A program made the position numbers and the translations under genes. 64,000 nucleotides of DNA, taken from Bufo bufo (taxonomy: Eukaryota; Chordata; Amphibia; Anura; Bufonidae). The notes under the pieces were generated by a model. The model was not told where the DNA came from, did no database searches, and saw only the letters and a list, made by a program, of their open reading frames with translations. The stretch covers positions 148,619,917 to 148,683,916 of the forward strand of contig NC_053391.1 in assembly GCF_905171765.1 (NCBI RefSeq), written 5' to 3'. Below are positions 22,235 to 34,760 of this stretch, in pieces; position 1 is the first letter of the stretch, and each line of letters opens with the position of its first letter.

Positions 22235-24243
22235 TTAACCCCTTCAAGACCAAGCCAGTTTTCACCATAAGGACCAAGCTATATTTTGCAAATCTGACAT
22301 GTTTCAATTTATGTGGTAATAATAACTCTGGAATGCTTTTACTTGACCAAGCCATTCTGCAAGTGTTTTCTCCTGACATATTGTACTTCATGCTAGTGGT
22401 AAATTTGAGTCAATATATTTTACTTTTATTTATAACAAAAATTCAAAATTTATGGAAAAAATTGAAAAATGCACTATTTTCTCAATTAGGATTTCTCTTT
22501 CTCTTCTTTTTGACGGATAGTGACACCTCATAAAATAGTTATTACTTAACATTCCCCATATGTCCACTTTATGTAGACATTCATTTAGGACATTAGAAGG
22601 CTTTGAATTTTAGAAGCAATTTTTTAATTTTTAAAGAAAATTTCCAAACCCATTTTTTGAAGTACTAATTCAGTTATGAAGTTTTGTGGGGCTTACATAA
22701 TAGAAATCACCCATAAATTACTACATTTTAGAACCTACTCCTTTCAAATTATTCAAAACTGATTTTACTATTTTTTTTAACCCTTTAAGTGTTCCATAAG
22801 AATTAAAAGAAAGTGGAGGTGAAATTTCAAAATTTCATAATTTTTGTAGATTTTCCATTTTTGGACATATTTCCCTGTAACATAGCAAGGGTTAACAGGC
22901 AAACAAAACTCAATATTTATTTCTCTGATTCTGCAGTTTACGGAAACACCACATATGTGGTCGTAATCTTCTGTATGGGCACATGGCAGGGCACAGAAAG
23001 GAAGGAGGGCATTATGGATTTTGGCTGGCAGATTTCACTGGGATAGTTTTAATTTGCCATGTCGGATTTGAAGACCCCCTGATGCAGCCTTACAGTAGAA
23101 ACTGCCAAAAAGTGACACCATTTTTCAAACTACGGGATAAGTTGACAGTTTTATTGATACTATTTTGAGGTACATATTATTTTTGATTGCTCGATATTAC
23201 ACTTTTTGTGAGGCAAGGTAACCACAAAATGGCAGTTACGGCACAGTTTTTATTTATTGTTTTTTACGGAGTTCTCCTGACCAGATAGATCATGTGTTGT
23301 CTATATAGATCAGGTTGATATGGACGTGACAATACCAAATATGTGTGTTTTTTATTTCAGTTTTACATAATAAAGCATTTTTGAAAACAAAAATCATGTT
23401 TTTGTGTCATCATATTCTGAAAGCTACATTTCTTTTATTTTTCTGCTATCTTTCTGTTTTGTGTAGGGGCACGTTTTTTGCAGGAAGAGCTGACATTTTT
23501 ATTGGTACCATGATTTTTATTGGAACATATGATTTTTTGATCATTCAATATAACACCTTTTTGGGGCAAGATGACCACAAAATGGGCATTTTGGCCCAGT
23601 TTTTATTTTTTTACAGTGTTCATGGTAGGTCAATGACATTTTTATAGAGCCAGTCAATACAGAGTCAGCGATACCTAATATGTGTATTTATTTATTTTTT
23701 GTTAAATTTTACACAGTAAAAGCATTTTTGAAAAGAAAAATACTGTTCTTTATTTGACATTTTCTGAAACCATTTTTTAATTGCAATTGTCTTATATGGC
23801 GCTCATTTTTTGCAGGATGTGGTGATTGGGGTGCATATGATTTTTTGATCGCTCGCTATTATGCTTTCCATGGGGCAAGGTAACCAAAAAAAAGTTATTT
23901 TGTCACAGATTAAATTATTTTTTAAATGGCGTTCACCTGATAGGGTAGATCATATGACATTTTTATAGAGCCAGTTGGATGCAGCAATACATAATATATC
24001 TGTTTTTTATTTTAATTTTTTATTATTGAACATGATTTTATGAGGTGAAAGGGTGTTTTTTTTCACTTTAAGCTTTAATTTTTGGATTATTAAATAACAA
24101 TTTTCCAGCTTTTTTACTTTTTATTTTTGTCTCACTGAGGGACTTCAACTTTTCAGAATTTGATCCCTGCTTCCCTGATCCCTGTTGCAAAACACCACAT
24201 TTCCCCCACGTACATGTTCCTGAAAATGCACAAAGGGGTTATA
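22235..24243. mobile_element. Diverged TTAA-type element, family A (copy 1)
   Basis: Begins TTAACCCCTTCAAGACC at 22235 and shares long diverged segments with the element at 35953-39532: the ttaacaggcaaacaaaactc block, the gggcacatggcagggc block, and the repeated cataatatgtgtattt/tttgatcgctcgctatta blocks. The right end near 24230-24243 (aaaggggttata) is eroded. No transposase was detected. The TTAA start suggests a piggyBac-like target, but this copy has lost the second flank. Confidence 0.65.
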
Positions 24244-24609
24244 GGGGTATTTCAGTGTGGTCATTTCAAAATAAAATGGGGTAGGAGAAGTCAAAAATAG
24301 CAAGCTGTGAGCAGGGCCGTCTTTAATATTGATTGGACCCTGGGCAAGAATTTACTTGGGCCCCCTGGATCCCGCCTTCCCACACCCTAAAAAAAAAGCG
24401 AAAATCTTATACTCACCTGTGTCCTGGATGGTGCAACGCAGACGCACACAACTCACCGCGTCCTGGCACAGGCGGGCGTGATGACATCATCACGCCTGCG
24501 CTAGGATTTCACTACTAAATAGACCTCAGGCCTGTAGCCTATGACAAGTCTTGTCGCCATCTGCAAATTTTAAGGTGCATTGGCGACCATTTTTGTCGCC
24601 ATCTGGAGC

Positions 24610-25175
24610 GCTGTATTGCATCAGTGACATGAACACTCTCCACATATAATATATAGTACATCAGTGACATCACTGCTTTCCACATATAATGTTATATTAC
24701 ATCAGTGACATCACCGCTCTCCACATATAAGTGATATTTTACATCAGCGACATCACGGCTCTCCACATATAAGTGATATATTACATCAGTGACATCACCG
24801 CTGTCCACATATAGGCGATATATTACATCAGTGACATCACTGCTCTCCACATATATGTGGAGAGCGGTGATGTCACTGATGTAATATATTACTTATCGGT
24901 ATATGTGGACAGCGGTGATGTCACTGATGTAATATATTACTTATGTGTGGAGAGTGGTGATGTCACTGATGTAATATATTACTTATATGTGGAGAGTGGT
25001 GATGTCACTGATGTAATATATTACTTATATGTGGAGAGTGGTGATGTCACTTATAAGTAATATATTACATCAGTGACATCACCGCTGTCCACATATAGGT
25101 GATATATTATATCTGTGACATCACCGCTCTCCACATATAAGAGGCATATTACATCAGTGACATCATCCCTCTATA
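24610..25175. repeat. 42-bp tandem array arranged as forward-inverted-forward
   Basis: Units of about 42 bp built on catcagtgacatcaccgctc and tccacatataagtgatatat run forward from about 24610 to 24855. They then switch to the reverse complement from about 24856 to 25045 and back to forward to about 25175. The two switch points are sharp, so single strands could fold into long hairpins. Because 42 is a multiple of three, the inverted block reads through as a 14-residue repeat, judged to be chance. Confidence 0.88.
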
Positions 25176-25799
25176 TGACGTTACAGATTACAGTTTGTTC
25201 TATTGTATGACACAGGAGATTATAAAGCTGCAGGGTGAGACATCAGACATGTGCCTGACACACACAAACTGTTTAGAGGGCGGAGCACTGGGAGATGAGC
25301 GGGCGGCGGGGTTGGTCTCCATACAGTATATATATCTATATGTACAAGGGATGAGGCACCTTCTTCGCTGCTATCTGCTTGGCAGCCGCTGACGCCATCT
25401 TTCGTCTCTTCTAGCTGAGAGCCGTTGCTCTGCACACCAGAAGCTCTGACAGTCACGTGACTTTTGGTCGCGCTCCTGGGCTCCTGCAGTCATATTGAGG
25501 GAAAACGCCGGATGTGAGGGGGGAAGGGGTGGCGCTGGGTTGTGCAGCCAGGGCCGGCCTTAGGTGTTCAGGCGCCCTGTGCAAGCTAACCTTGTGGTAG
25601 TGTTACCTGCAGTCCTATGTAAAACCACAGATAACACTAGTGTAGATCATGTGGAAGTGTTACCTTCGTCTTTAGTGTGCCTCCCTGTGTCTATCGCACG
25701 GACTCCATGCTGGCGCTGCCTCCTCTTCCATCTTCTTCTTCTTGCCCCGCACAGAACGTTCTGAAGCAGCTGCGTCAAGACATAGGAACACTGTGGGCA

Positions 25800-26215
25800 T
25801 GGTGATACACACAGGGAGAGGCACACACACACAAGGACGGACAGTCACACACACACAGGGACGGACAGTCACACACACACAGGGACGGACAGTCACACAC
25901 AGGGACAGACACACAGACACACACAGGGACACACACACACACACAGGGATGGACACACACACACAGGGACACACACACACAGGGACAGACAGTCACACAC
26001 ACACAGGGCAGGACAGTCACACACACACAGGGACGGACAGTCACACACACACACACAGTGACGGACACACACACACAGGGATACACACACACAGGGACGG
26101 ACACACACACACAGGGACGGACACAAACACACACACACACAAAGGGACGGACACACACACACAGGGACGGACACACACACACACACACACAGGGACTGAC
26201 ACACACACATACATA
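25800..26215. repeat. CA-rich simple/minisatellite repeat
   Basis: A roughly 415-bp run of (CA)n tracts interspersed with agggacggacag at irregular intervals of about 16-26 bp. Both strands appear open because the repeat lacks stop codons. No gene is inferred. Confidence 0.92.
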
Positions 26216-27162
26216 CTATAAATATGATCACCACACGGCTCCTGCCTGTCTGCTTTGGTAAAGGCTTTAGCAGAGTGGGCACAGGACAGTGGACACAGGG
26301 CACGATATGTATGTGAGCACAGCTGAGCGAGTGCAGGGCAAGGGCCCGCATAGACATCAAACCTCCTGCCTGTCATACCACCCCCACCGGGCATTTTGGG
26401 GGGCATTAGGGGTTGGATGATGCGGAATGTGTGCACATAGCCACCAATCATATCCCCCCCTCCTAAAGGTAACTGATGTTCTTGGGGGAGGGGAATATGA
26501 TTGGTGGCAATGGCACACTCAACATCAGCAGCAAGGAGTTAAAGTCCAACCCTTAATGGCCCCCAAAATCCCTGGGGGGCGGGGGTTGATGTAGTAGCAG
26601 GAAAGCACACACTGTCCCCCTGTCCTCTATGAGCCCCCCATGGCACATTTCTCCCACTCCATCATGGGCCAGTGGCAGATGTGATCCATCCAGTTGTTTT
26701 CTTTGTACAAAATTGTACTTTGTACTACCAAATACCTGTAAGTTCTGTTCTGACTTGTTATGGTGGAACTGGAACTTGCTTAGTTGCTTGGCTAGCTCAG
26801 GCTGTGTCTGTTGTGGCTGCTGGCTTAGGCTCAGGCTCGCTCCGCCTCCTTCTTCTCTCTGCCTGTGCGACAGCTGCGTCACACTCCAGCAGCCACTGGT
26901 CTACTCTGTTAAAGAGACAGGCAGGCCAGGATGCAGAGCGGAGCGCAGACCGGCCGCGGGCCCCGCCCCCTCCTCACTCAGTCTCTTTCTATAGTCCGGA
27001 CCGTGACTCTGTGCTGTTAGTTGGCCGGCGGGTGGCGGCGGCAACAAAATATAGGGGGCTTAAGTAAATTCCAAGTAAAATGCTGCTTGGGCCCTCCAGG
27101 AGCAACTGGGCCCGGGGCAGCTGCCCCTTTTGCCCCACGGTAAAGACGGCCCTGGCTGTGAG

Positions 27163-27208
27163 TACTCACCTTAGTATGCTGTTCTCTGGCTTCTCTGCTC
27201 CCCACTAG
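27163..27208. other. Spacer between two hAT elements
   Basis: Short non-repeat sequence following the gctgtgag duplication and preceding the TAGAGTTGAGCGAAC end of the next element. Confidence 0.4.
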
Positions 27209-27649
27209 AGTTGAGCGAACCAAACTGTAAAGTTCGGGTTCGTACCGAACTTTAGGGTTTTCGGCACCCGGACCCGAACCCGAACATTTACGTAAAAGTT
27301 CGGCTTCGGTTTTCGGCGATTTTTATGGCGCTTTTTGAAAGACTGCACAGCAGCCAATCAACAAGCGTCGTACTACTTGCCCCAAAAGGCCATCAGCCTG
27401 GAGTCACGTAGCGCCGCCCGTCATTCTGCACAGATTAGTGTAGGGAGAGCCTACAGCTGCTGTGAGGGAGAGATCAGGGAGAAATCTTCTCAAGAACTGG
27501 TTTATGTACTCAGCGATCTACAGAAAAAGTGTTTTGTGGGTGCAGTGCACAATTTTTTTAAGCCTGCCCTGAGCCAACTACTGCTGAAAACGAACCTTTT
27601 TTTCTTCAGTTAGTCAATATCAATACATGATCGGCATCCATTTTATGCA

Positions 27650-30600
27650 ACGATAGTGCACCAGCATAGGCTATCTGCAAGTCCAGAAATACAGCTTTGG
27701 CATACTGGGGTGAAAAAACCCTCTAATATACTGCACATCTGGGTTTAGACAAGCAAAAGTGACTGTCACATTTAGGACAGAAATAAAGCTTTTTGGTTAG
27801 GGTGAAATAACCCTCTAATATACTGCACATCTGGGAATACACGTGCATAAGTCACTGTCACATTTAGGACAGAAATACAGCTTTTTGGTTACTTGGGTGA
27901 AAAAAACATCTAATATACTGCACATCTGGGATTACATGTGCATAAGTCACTGTCACATTTAGGACAGAAATACAGTTTTTTGGTTAGGGTGAAAAAAGCC
28001 TCTAATATACTGCACATCTGGGATTACACATGCATAAGTCACTGTCACATTTAGGACAGAAATACAGCTTTTTGGTTACTGGGGTGAAAAAACCCTCTAA
28101 TATACTGCACATCTGAGATTACACATGCATAAGTCACTGTCACATTTAGGCCATAAATATGGCTTTGGCATACTGGGGTGAAAAAAGCCTCTAATATACT
28201 GCACATCTGTGATTACACATGCATAAGTCACTGTCACATTTAGGACAGAAATACAGCTTTTTGGTTAGGGTGAATAAAGCCTCTAATATACTGAAGATCT
28301 GTGATTACACGTGCATAAGTCACTGTCACATTTAGGCCATAAATATGGCTTTGGCATACTGGGGTGAAAAAAGCCTCTAATATACTGCACATCTGTGATT
28401 ACACATGCATAAGTCACTGTCAAATTTAGGACAGAAATAAAGCTTTTTGGTTAGGGTGAAATAACCCTCTAATATACTGCACATCTGGGATTACACGTGC
28501 ATAAGTCACTGTCACATTTAGGACAGAAATACAGCTTTTTGGTTACTTGGGTGAAAAAACCCTCTAATATACTGCACATCTGGGATTACACGTGCATTAG
28601 TCACTGTCACATTTAGGACATAAATACGGCTTTGGCATACTGGGGTGAAAAAACCCTCTAATATACTGCACATCTGGGATTACACGTGCATAAATCACTG
28701 TCAAATTTAGGACAGAAATACATATTTTTGGTTAGGGTGAATAAACCCTCTAATATACTGCACATCTGGGATTAGACAAGCATAAGTGACTGTCACATTT
28801 AGGACTGAAATACAGCTTTTTGGTTAGGATGAAAAAACCCTCTAATATACTGCACATCTGGGATTACACGTACATAAATCACTGTCACATTTAGGACAGA
28901 AATACATCTTTTTGGTTAGGGTGAAAAAACCCTCTAATATACTGCACATCTGGAATTAGACATGCAAAAGTGACTGTCACATTTAGGTCATAAATACGGC
29001 TTTGGCATACTGGGGTGAAAAAAGCCTCTCATATGCTGCATATCTGGGATTACACGTGCATAAGTCACTGTCACATTTAGGCCATAAATATGGCTTTGGC
29101 ATACTGGGGTGAAAAAAGCCTCTAATATACTGCACATCTGTGATTACATATGCATAAGTCACTGTCAAATTTAGGACAAAAATACAGATTTTTGGTTAGG
29201 GTGAAAAAACCCTCTAATATACTGCACATCTGGGATTACACATGCATAAGTCACTGTCACATTTAGGCCATAAATACGGCTTTGGCATACTGGGGTGAAA
29301 AAACCCTCTAATATACTGCACATCTGGGATTACACGTGCATAAGTCACTGTCAAATTTAGGACAGAAATACAGCTTTTTGGTTAGGGTGAAAAAAACCTC
29401 TAATATACTGCCCATCTGGGATTACACGTGCATAAGTCACTGTCACATTTAGGACAGAAATACGGCTTTGGCATACTGGGGTGAAAAAAGCCTCTAATAT
29501 ACTGCACATCTGGGATTACACATGCATAAATCACTGTCACATTTAGGACAGAAATACAGCTTTTTGGTTACTGGGGTGAAAAAACCCTCTAATATACTGC
29601 ACATCTGAGATTACACATGCATAAGTCACTGTCACATTTAGGCCATAAATTACGGCTTTGGCATACTGGGGTGAAAAAAGCCTCTAATATACTGCACATC
29701 TGTGATTACACATGCATAAATCACTGTCACATTTAGGACAGAAATACAGCTTTTTGGTTACTGGGGTGAAAAAACCCTCTAATATACTGCACATCTGTGA
29801 TTACACATGCATAAGTCACTGTCACATTTAGGACAGAAATACAGCTTTTTGGTTAGGGTGAATAAAGCCTCTAATATACTGCACATCTGTGATTACATGT
29901 GCATAAGTCACTGTCACATTTAGGCCATAAATACGGCTTTGGCATACTGGGGTGAAAAAAGCCTCTAATATACTGCACATCTGTGATTACACATGCATAA
30001 GTCACTGTCACATTTAGGACCGAAATACAGCTTTTTGGTTAGGGTGAAAAAACCCTCTAGTATACTGCACATCTGGGATTACACATGCATAAGTCACTGT
30101 CACATTTAGGACAGAAATACAGCTTTTTGGTTAGAGTGAAAAAAACCTCTAATATACTGCACATCTTGGATTAGACATGCAAAAGTGACTGTCACATTTA
30201 GATCATAAATACGGCTTTGGCATACTGGGGGGAAAAAAGCCTCTCATATACTGCACATCTGGGATTACACGTGCATAAGTGACTGTCACATTTAGGACAT
30301 AAATACAGCTTTTTGGTTAGGGTGAAAAAACTCTCTAATATACTGCACATCTGGGATTACACGTGCATAAGTGACTGTCACATTTAGGCCATAAATACAG
30401 CTTTGGCATACTGGGGTGAAAAAAGCCTCTGATATACTGCACATCTAGGATTAGTCGTGCATAAGTGACTGTCACATTTAGGACAGAAATACAGCTTTTT
30501 GGTTAGGGTGAAAAAACCCTCTAATATACTGCACATCTGGGATTACACGTGCATAAGTGACTGTCACATTTAGGCCAGAAATACGGCTTTTTGGTTACTG

Positions 30601-30690
30601 GGGTGAAAAAACCCTCTGATATACTGCACATCTGGGATAAGACATGCATAAGTGAGTGTAACATTTAGGCCACAAATACCGCTGTCATAT
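27650..30690. repeat. 93-bp minisatellite in the hAT 5' region
   Basis: About 32 units of roughly 93 bp containing ctctaatatactgcacatct, tgcataagtcactgtcacat and ttaggacagaaatacagc. Two subtypes differ at the end: tttttggttaggg and tttggcatactgggg. They are intermingled rather than blocked. The array stops about 100 bp before the transposase start, so it would lie in the 5' leader. Confidence 0.93.
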
Positions 30691-30791
30691 AGAGGTAAAA
30701 AAAAAAATAGAGTGCAATACCCTACATCAGGGTTTATATTGGCGGTTAATTATTTTTAACACTCTTAATCACTTTTTACTTTGCTTTGTGA

Positions 30792-33700
30792 ATGCTAACT
30801 ATGAGGCAAACATCTAATAAGGGATTCGGTCATGGTCGTGGTGGTGGTGTTGGTAGAGCCTCTGGTGCAGGGAGAGGACGTGGCCGTTCTGCCACAGCTA
30901 CATGTCCTACTGAACCTACTACCTCAGGTCCCAGTAGCCGCCAGAATCTACAGCGATATTTTATCGGGCCTAATGCCGTTCTAAGGATGGTAAGGTCTGA
31001 GCAAGTACAGGTGCTAGTCAATTGGGTGGCCGACAGTGGATCCAGCACGTTCACATTATCTCCCACCCAGTCTTCTGCAGAAAGCGCACAGGTGGCACCT
31101 GAAACCCATGCCCATCAGTCTGTCACATCACCCCCGTGCATATTGGGGAACCTGTGTGAGTCTCAAGTCAGGCAGCAGTCTCTTATGCTGTTTGAAGACT
31201 CTGCTGGCAGGGTTTCCCAAGTGCATCCACCTAGCCCTTCCCCAGGGGTGGAAGACATAGAATGCACTGACGCACAACTACTTATGTTTCCTGATGAGGA
31301 CATGGGAATACCACCTCAGCACTTCTCTGATGATGACGAAACACAGGTGCCAACTGCTGCATCTTTCTGCAGTGTGCAGACCGAAAAGGAGGTCAGGGAG
31401 GAAGACTGGGTGGAAGACGATGCAGGGGACGATGAGGTCCTAGACCCCACATGGAATGAAGGTCGTGCCACTGACTTTCAGAGTTCGGAGGAAGAGGCAG
31501 TGGTGAGACCGAGCCAACAGCGTAGCAAAAGCGGGAGCAGGGTGCAAAAGCAGAGCAGCAGTCGCCAAAACAGTTCGCCTGCTACTGGCCACCATCAACA
31601 GGGACCGAGCACACCAAAGGCAGCTTCAAGGAGTTCCCTGGCATGGCATTTCTTCACACAATGTGCTGACGACAAGACCCGAGTGTTTTGCACGCTGTGC
31701 CATCAGAGCCTGAAGCGAGGCATTAGCGTTCTGAACCTTAGCACAACCTGCATGACCAGGCATCTACATGCGAGACACGGGCTGCAGTGGAGTAAGCACC
31801 TTCAAAACCAAGAAAGAGCTCAGGCCCCTCCTGCTCCCTCTTCTGCTGCTGCCTCGACCTCTTCCTCCGCCTCTGGAGGAATGTTGGCACCTGCCGCCCA
31901 GCAAATAGAGGATGTGCCACCAACAACACCACCTCCGTCACCAAGCATCTCCACCATGTCACACGGAAGCGTTCAGCTCTCCATCTCACAAACCTTTGAG
32001 AGAAAGCGTAAATTCCCACCTAGCCACCCTCGATCCCTGGCCCTGAATGGCAGCATTTCTAAACTACTGGAATTTGAAATGCTGTCATTCAGGCTGGTGG
32101 AGACGGACAGCTTCAAACAGCTCATGTCGCTTGCTGTCCCACAGTACGTCGTTCCCAGCCGCCACTACTTCTCCAGGAGAGCCGTGCCCTCCCTGCACAA
32201 CCAAGTATCAGATAAAATCAAGTGTGCACTGCGCAACGCCATCTGTGGCAAGGTCCACCTAACCACAGATACGTGGACCAGTAAGCACGGCCAGGGACGC
32301 TATATCTCCCTAACTGCACACTGGGTAAATGTAGTGGCGGCTGGGCCCCAGGCGGAGAGCTGTTTGGCGCACGTCCTTCCGCCGCCAAGGATCGCAGGGC
32401 ATCATTCTTTGCCTCCTGTTGCCTCCTCTTCCTACTCGGCTTCATCCTCCTCTTCTACCACCTCCTCATCCGGTCAGCGACAGACCCTCACCACCAACTT
32501 CAGCACAGCCAGGGGTAAACGTCAGCAGGCCGTTCTGAAACTGATGTGTTTGGAGGACAGGCCCCACACCGCGCAGGAGTTGTGGCGGGGTATAGAACAA
32601 TAGACCGACGAGTGGTTGCTGCCAGTGAGCCTCAAGCCCGGCCTGGTGGTGTGCGATAATGGGCGAAATCTCATTGCAGCTCTGGGACTAGCTGGTTTGA
32701 CGCACATCCCTTGCCTGGCGCATGTGCTGAATTTGGTGGTGCAGAAATTCATTCACAACTACCCCGAAATGTCAGAGCTGCTGCATAAAGTGCGGGCCGT
32801 CTGTGCGCGCTTCCGGCGTTCTCATCCTGCCGCCGCTCGGCTGTCTGCTCTACAGCGTAACTTTGGCCTTCCCGCTCACCGTCTCATATGCGACGTGCCC
32901 ACCAGGTGGAACTCCACCTTGCACATGCTGGAGAGACATAGTGCTGCAGCGCGCACGGGTGAGTCGCACTGCGGAAAAGCACCACTTCACCACCAATGAA
33001 TGGGCCTCCATGCGAGACCTGAGTGCCCTGTTGCGCTGTTTCGAGTACTCCACCAACATGGCCAGTGGCGATGACGCGTTATCAGCATTGCAATACCACT
33101 TCTATGTCTCCTTGAGAAAACACTTAGGGCGATGATGGAAGAGGATGTGGCCCAGGACGAGGAGGAGGAAGAGGGATCATCTCTAACACTTTCAGGCCAG
33201 TCTTTTAGAAGTGGCTCAGAAAGAGGATTTTTGCAACAGCAGAGGCCAGGTACAAATTTGGCCAGCCAGGGCCCACTACTGGAGGACGATGAGGAGGAGG
33301 ATGAGGATGAAGCATGTTCACAGCGGAGTGGCATCCAATGCAGCTCGGGCCCATCACTGGTGCGTGGCTGGGAGGATACGGAGGACGCAGACGATATGCC
33401 TACCACAGAGGACAGCTTGTCCTTACCTCTGGGCAGCCTGGCACACATGAGCGACTACATGCTGCAGTGCCTTCGCAACGACTGCAGAGTTGCCCACATT
33501 TTAGCGTGTGCTGACTACTGGGTGGCCACCTTGCTGGATCCCCGTTACAAAGACAATGTGCCGTCCTTAATTCCCTCACTGGAGCGTGATCGGAAGATGC
33601 GAGACTACAGGTGCACGCTGGTAGACGCGCTCCTGAGAGCATTCCCGACTGACGCCGGGGGACAAGTGGAAGCACAAGGCGAAGGCAGGGGAGGAGGAAG

Positions 33701-34128
33701 AGGTCGCCAACGCAGCTGTGTCAGCGCCAGCACCTCAGAAGGCAGGATTAGCTTGGCCGACATGTGGAAAAGCTTTGTCACCTCGCTGCAACAACCGGCC
33801 CCAACTGCTGATATAGAGCGTGTTAGGAGGAGGCAGCATTTGAACAACATGGTGGAACAGTACCTGTGCACACGACTACACTTACTCACTGATGGTTCTG
33901 CCCCATTCAATTTCTCCAAATTGTCCACATGGCCAGAGCTTGCCCTGTATGCCTTGGAGGTGCTGGCCTGCCGCCAGTGTACTCTCTGAACGTGTATTTA
34001 GGAAGGCAGGAGGCGTCATTACAGACAGACGCAGCCGCCTGTCTACAGCCAACGTGGACAAGCTCACGTTCATTAAAATGAACCAGGCTTGGATCCCACA
34101 AGACTTGTCTGTACCTTGTGCAGAATAG
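30792..34128 (+). pseudogene. hAT transposase with BED zinc finger (one stop, several frameshifts)
   Basis: The start ATG at 30792 opens 603 codons: an Arg/Gly-rich lead (GHGRGGGVGRASGAGRGRGR), an acidic Ser-rich linker, a BED-type finger at residues about 284-332 (FFTQCADD, FCTLC, RHLHARHG), and a catalytic-domain start (TDTWTSKHGQGRYISLTAHW, about residue 490). A TAG at 32601 replaces one codon; the same frame then continues to about 32940 with VVCDNGRNLIAAL and CDVPTRWNSTLHML. Frameshifts near 32950-32990, 33080-33130 and 33965 follow. The last frame carries SERVFRKAGGVITDRRSRLS, the C-terminal hAT dimerisation block. It is about 1,100 codons long, and decay looks recent and light. Confidence 0.9.
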
Positions 34129-34760
34129 ACATTTAAACCACCATCAAACATACATTCTTGTACTCAAGTCAAGTGCAATGATTCTTTGTTTTCTTTTTTT
34201 TTATTTGTCCCAATATTTTGCTGGCTACCTACCCCAAAAAAAATAAAAAAAAAACATTGTTGGCTACCTGTTCCTCCTCCATTGCTGCCTCCACCCACAA
34301 CACCACATTCATTGCCTCCTCAACCTCCGACTCCATATCCACCTCCTTCTCTGAGTGGTGGGTTAATAATTTGCAATTTTTAGTTATTTTATTTCATTTT
34401 AAGTTATTTCCCTATCCACATTTGTTTGCAGAGCAGTTGCCATGCTCTTAAGCACATTTTACTGCCTTTTACATTACTCTAGCCTTGTCAAGGACTATTT
34501 TAGAGCCATTTTAATAAAAAAAGGTGCCAATTTTAGTGCCCTAAATTGAAAAAATTCTTATTTTCAATTGTCGGGTGACATTATACCATTTTTGGCATAT
34601 ACAAACCCCTCCTGTGCCTGGGTGACAGGGACCTAAATCTCTCAAAATCCTCTGTTGTATTACTGGCTGACATGAACCCCCTTTTGCCGTGAATGAACTC
34701 CTGATCTGCATTGCTGACAGGGGCCTTAATCTCTCAAAATCCTCTGTTGTATTGCTGGGG

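Larger units (their letters stand above)
24312..27154. mobile_element. hAT-type non-autonomous element
   Basis: Inverted ends CAGGGCCGTCTTTAA and GTAAAGACGGCCCTG, flanked by the exact 8-bp duplication gctgtgag (24304-24311 and 27155-27162). The ends extend inward with ctgggcaag / gggcagctgcccct type segments. No transposase is visible. The 2.84-kb interior holds a foldback 42-bp array, GC-rich single-copy sequence (25190-25545, 26220-27060), a long CA-rich repeat, and at 25549 the start of another cagggccggcctta-type element whose second end was not found. Confidence 0.85.
27209..34760 (+). mobile_element. hAT element with BED-finger transposase, near full length
   Basis: The left end is tagagttgagcgaacc followed by GC-rich subterminal DNA with repeated gttcgg/ccgaac motifs (27209-27330), a common hAT style. 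A short leader, a 3-kb minisatellite and then a transposase gene in plus orientation follow. The 3' region (34130-34760) holds a T/A-rich stretch and a partly duplicated ctctcaaaatcctctgttgt segment at about 34636 and 34730. The expected inverted right end was not found: the sequence runs straight into the MITE at 34761. No 8-bp duplication could therefore be confirmed. Confidence 0.8.

Noticed and set aside
22235..24243. A host regulatory region because of shared sequence with 35953-39532
   Set aside because: The shared blocks, TTAA start and clean insertion in the satellite at 35953 show that this is a transposable element family.
24857..25060. A 67-codon frame with a 14-residue repeat ESGDVTDVIYYLYV
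   Set aside because: The 42-bp unit is a multiple of three and lacks stops in this frame. The same array also exists in inverted orientation next to it, so no protein is likely.
25742..26360. Open frames of over 130 codons rich in Thr/His or Cys/Val
   Set aside because: These are both-strand readings of a CA-rich simple repeat, which has no stop codons.
33132..33989. A 285-codon frame as a separate gene
   Set aside because: It is the continuation of the hAT transposase after a frameshift, with the acidic linker and the following domain in family order.
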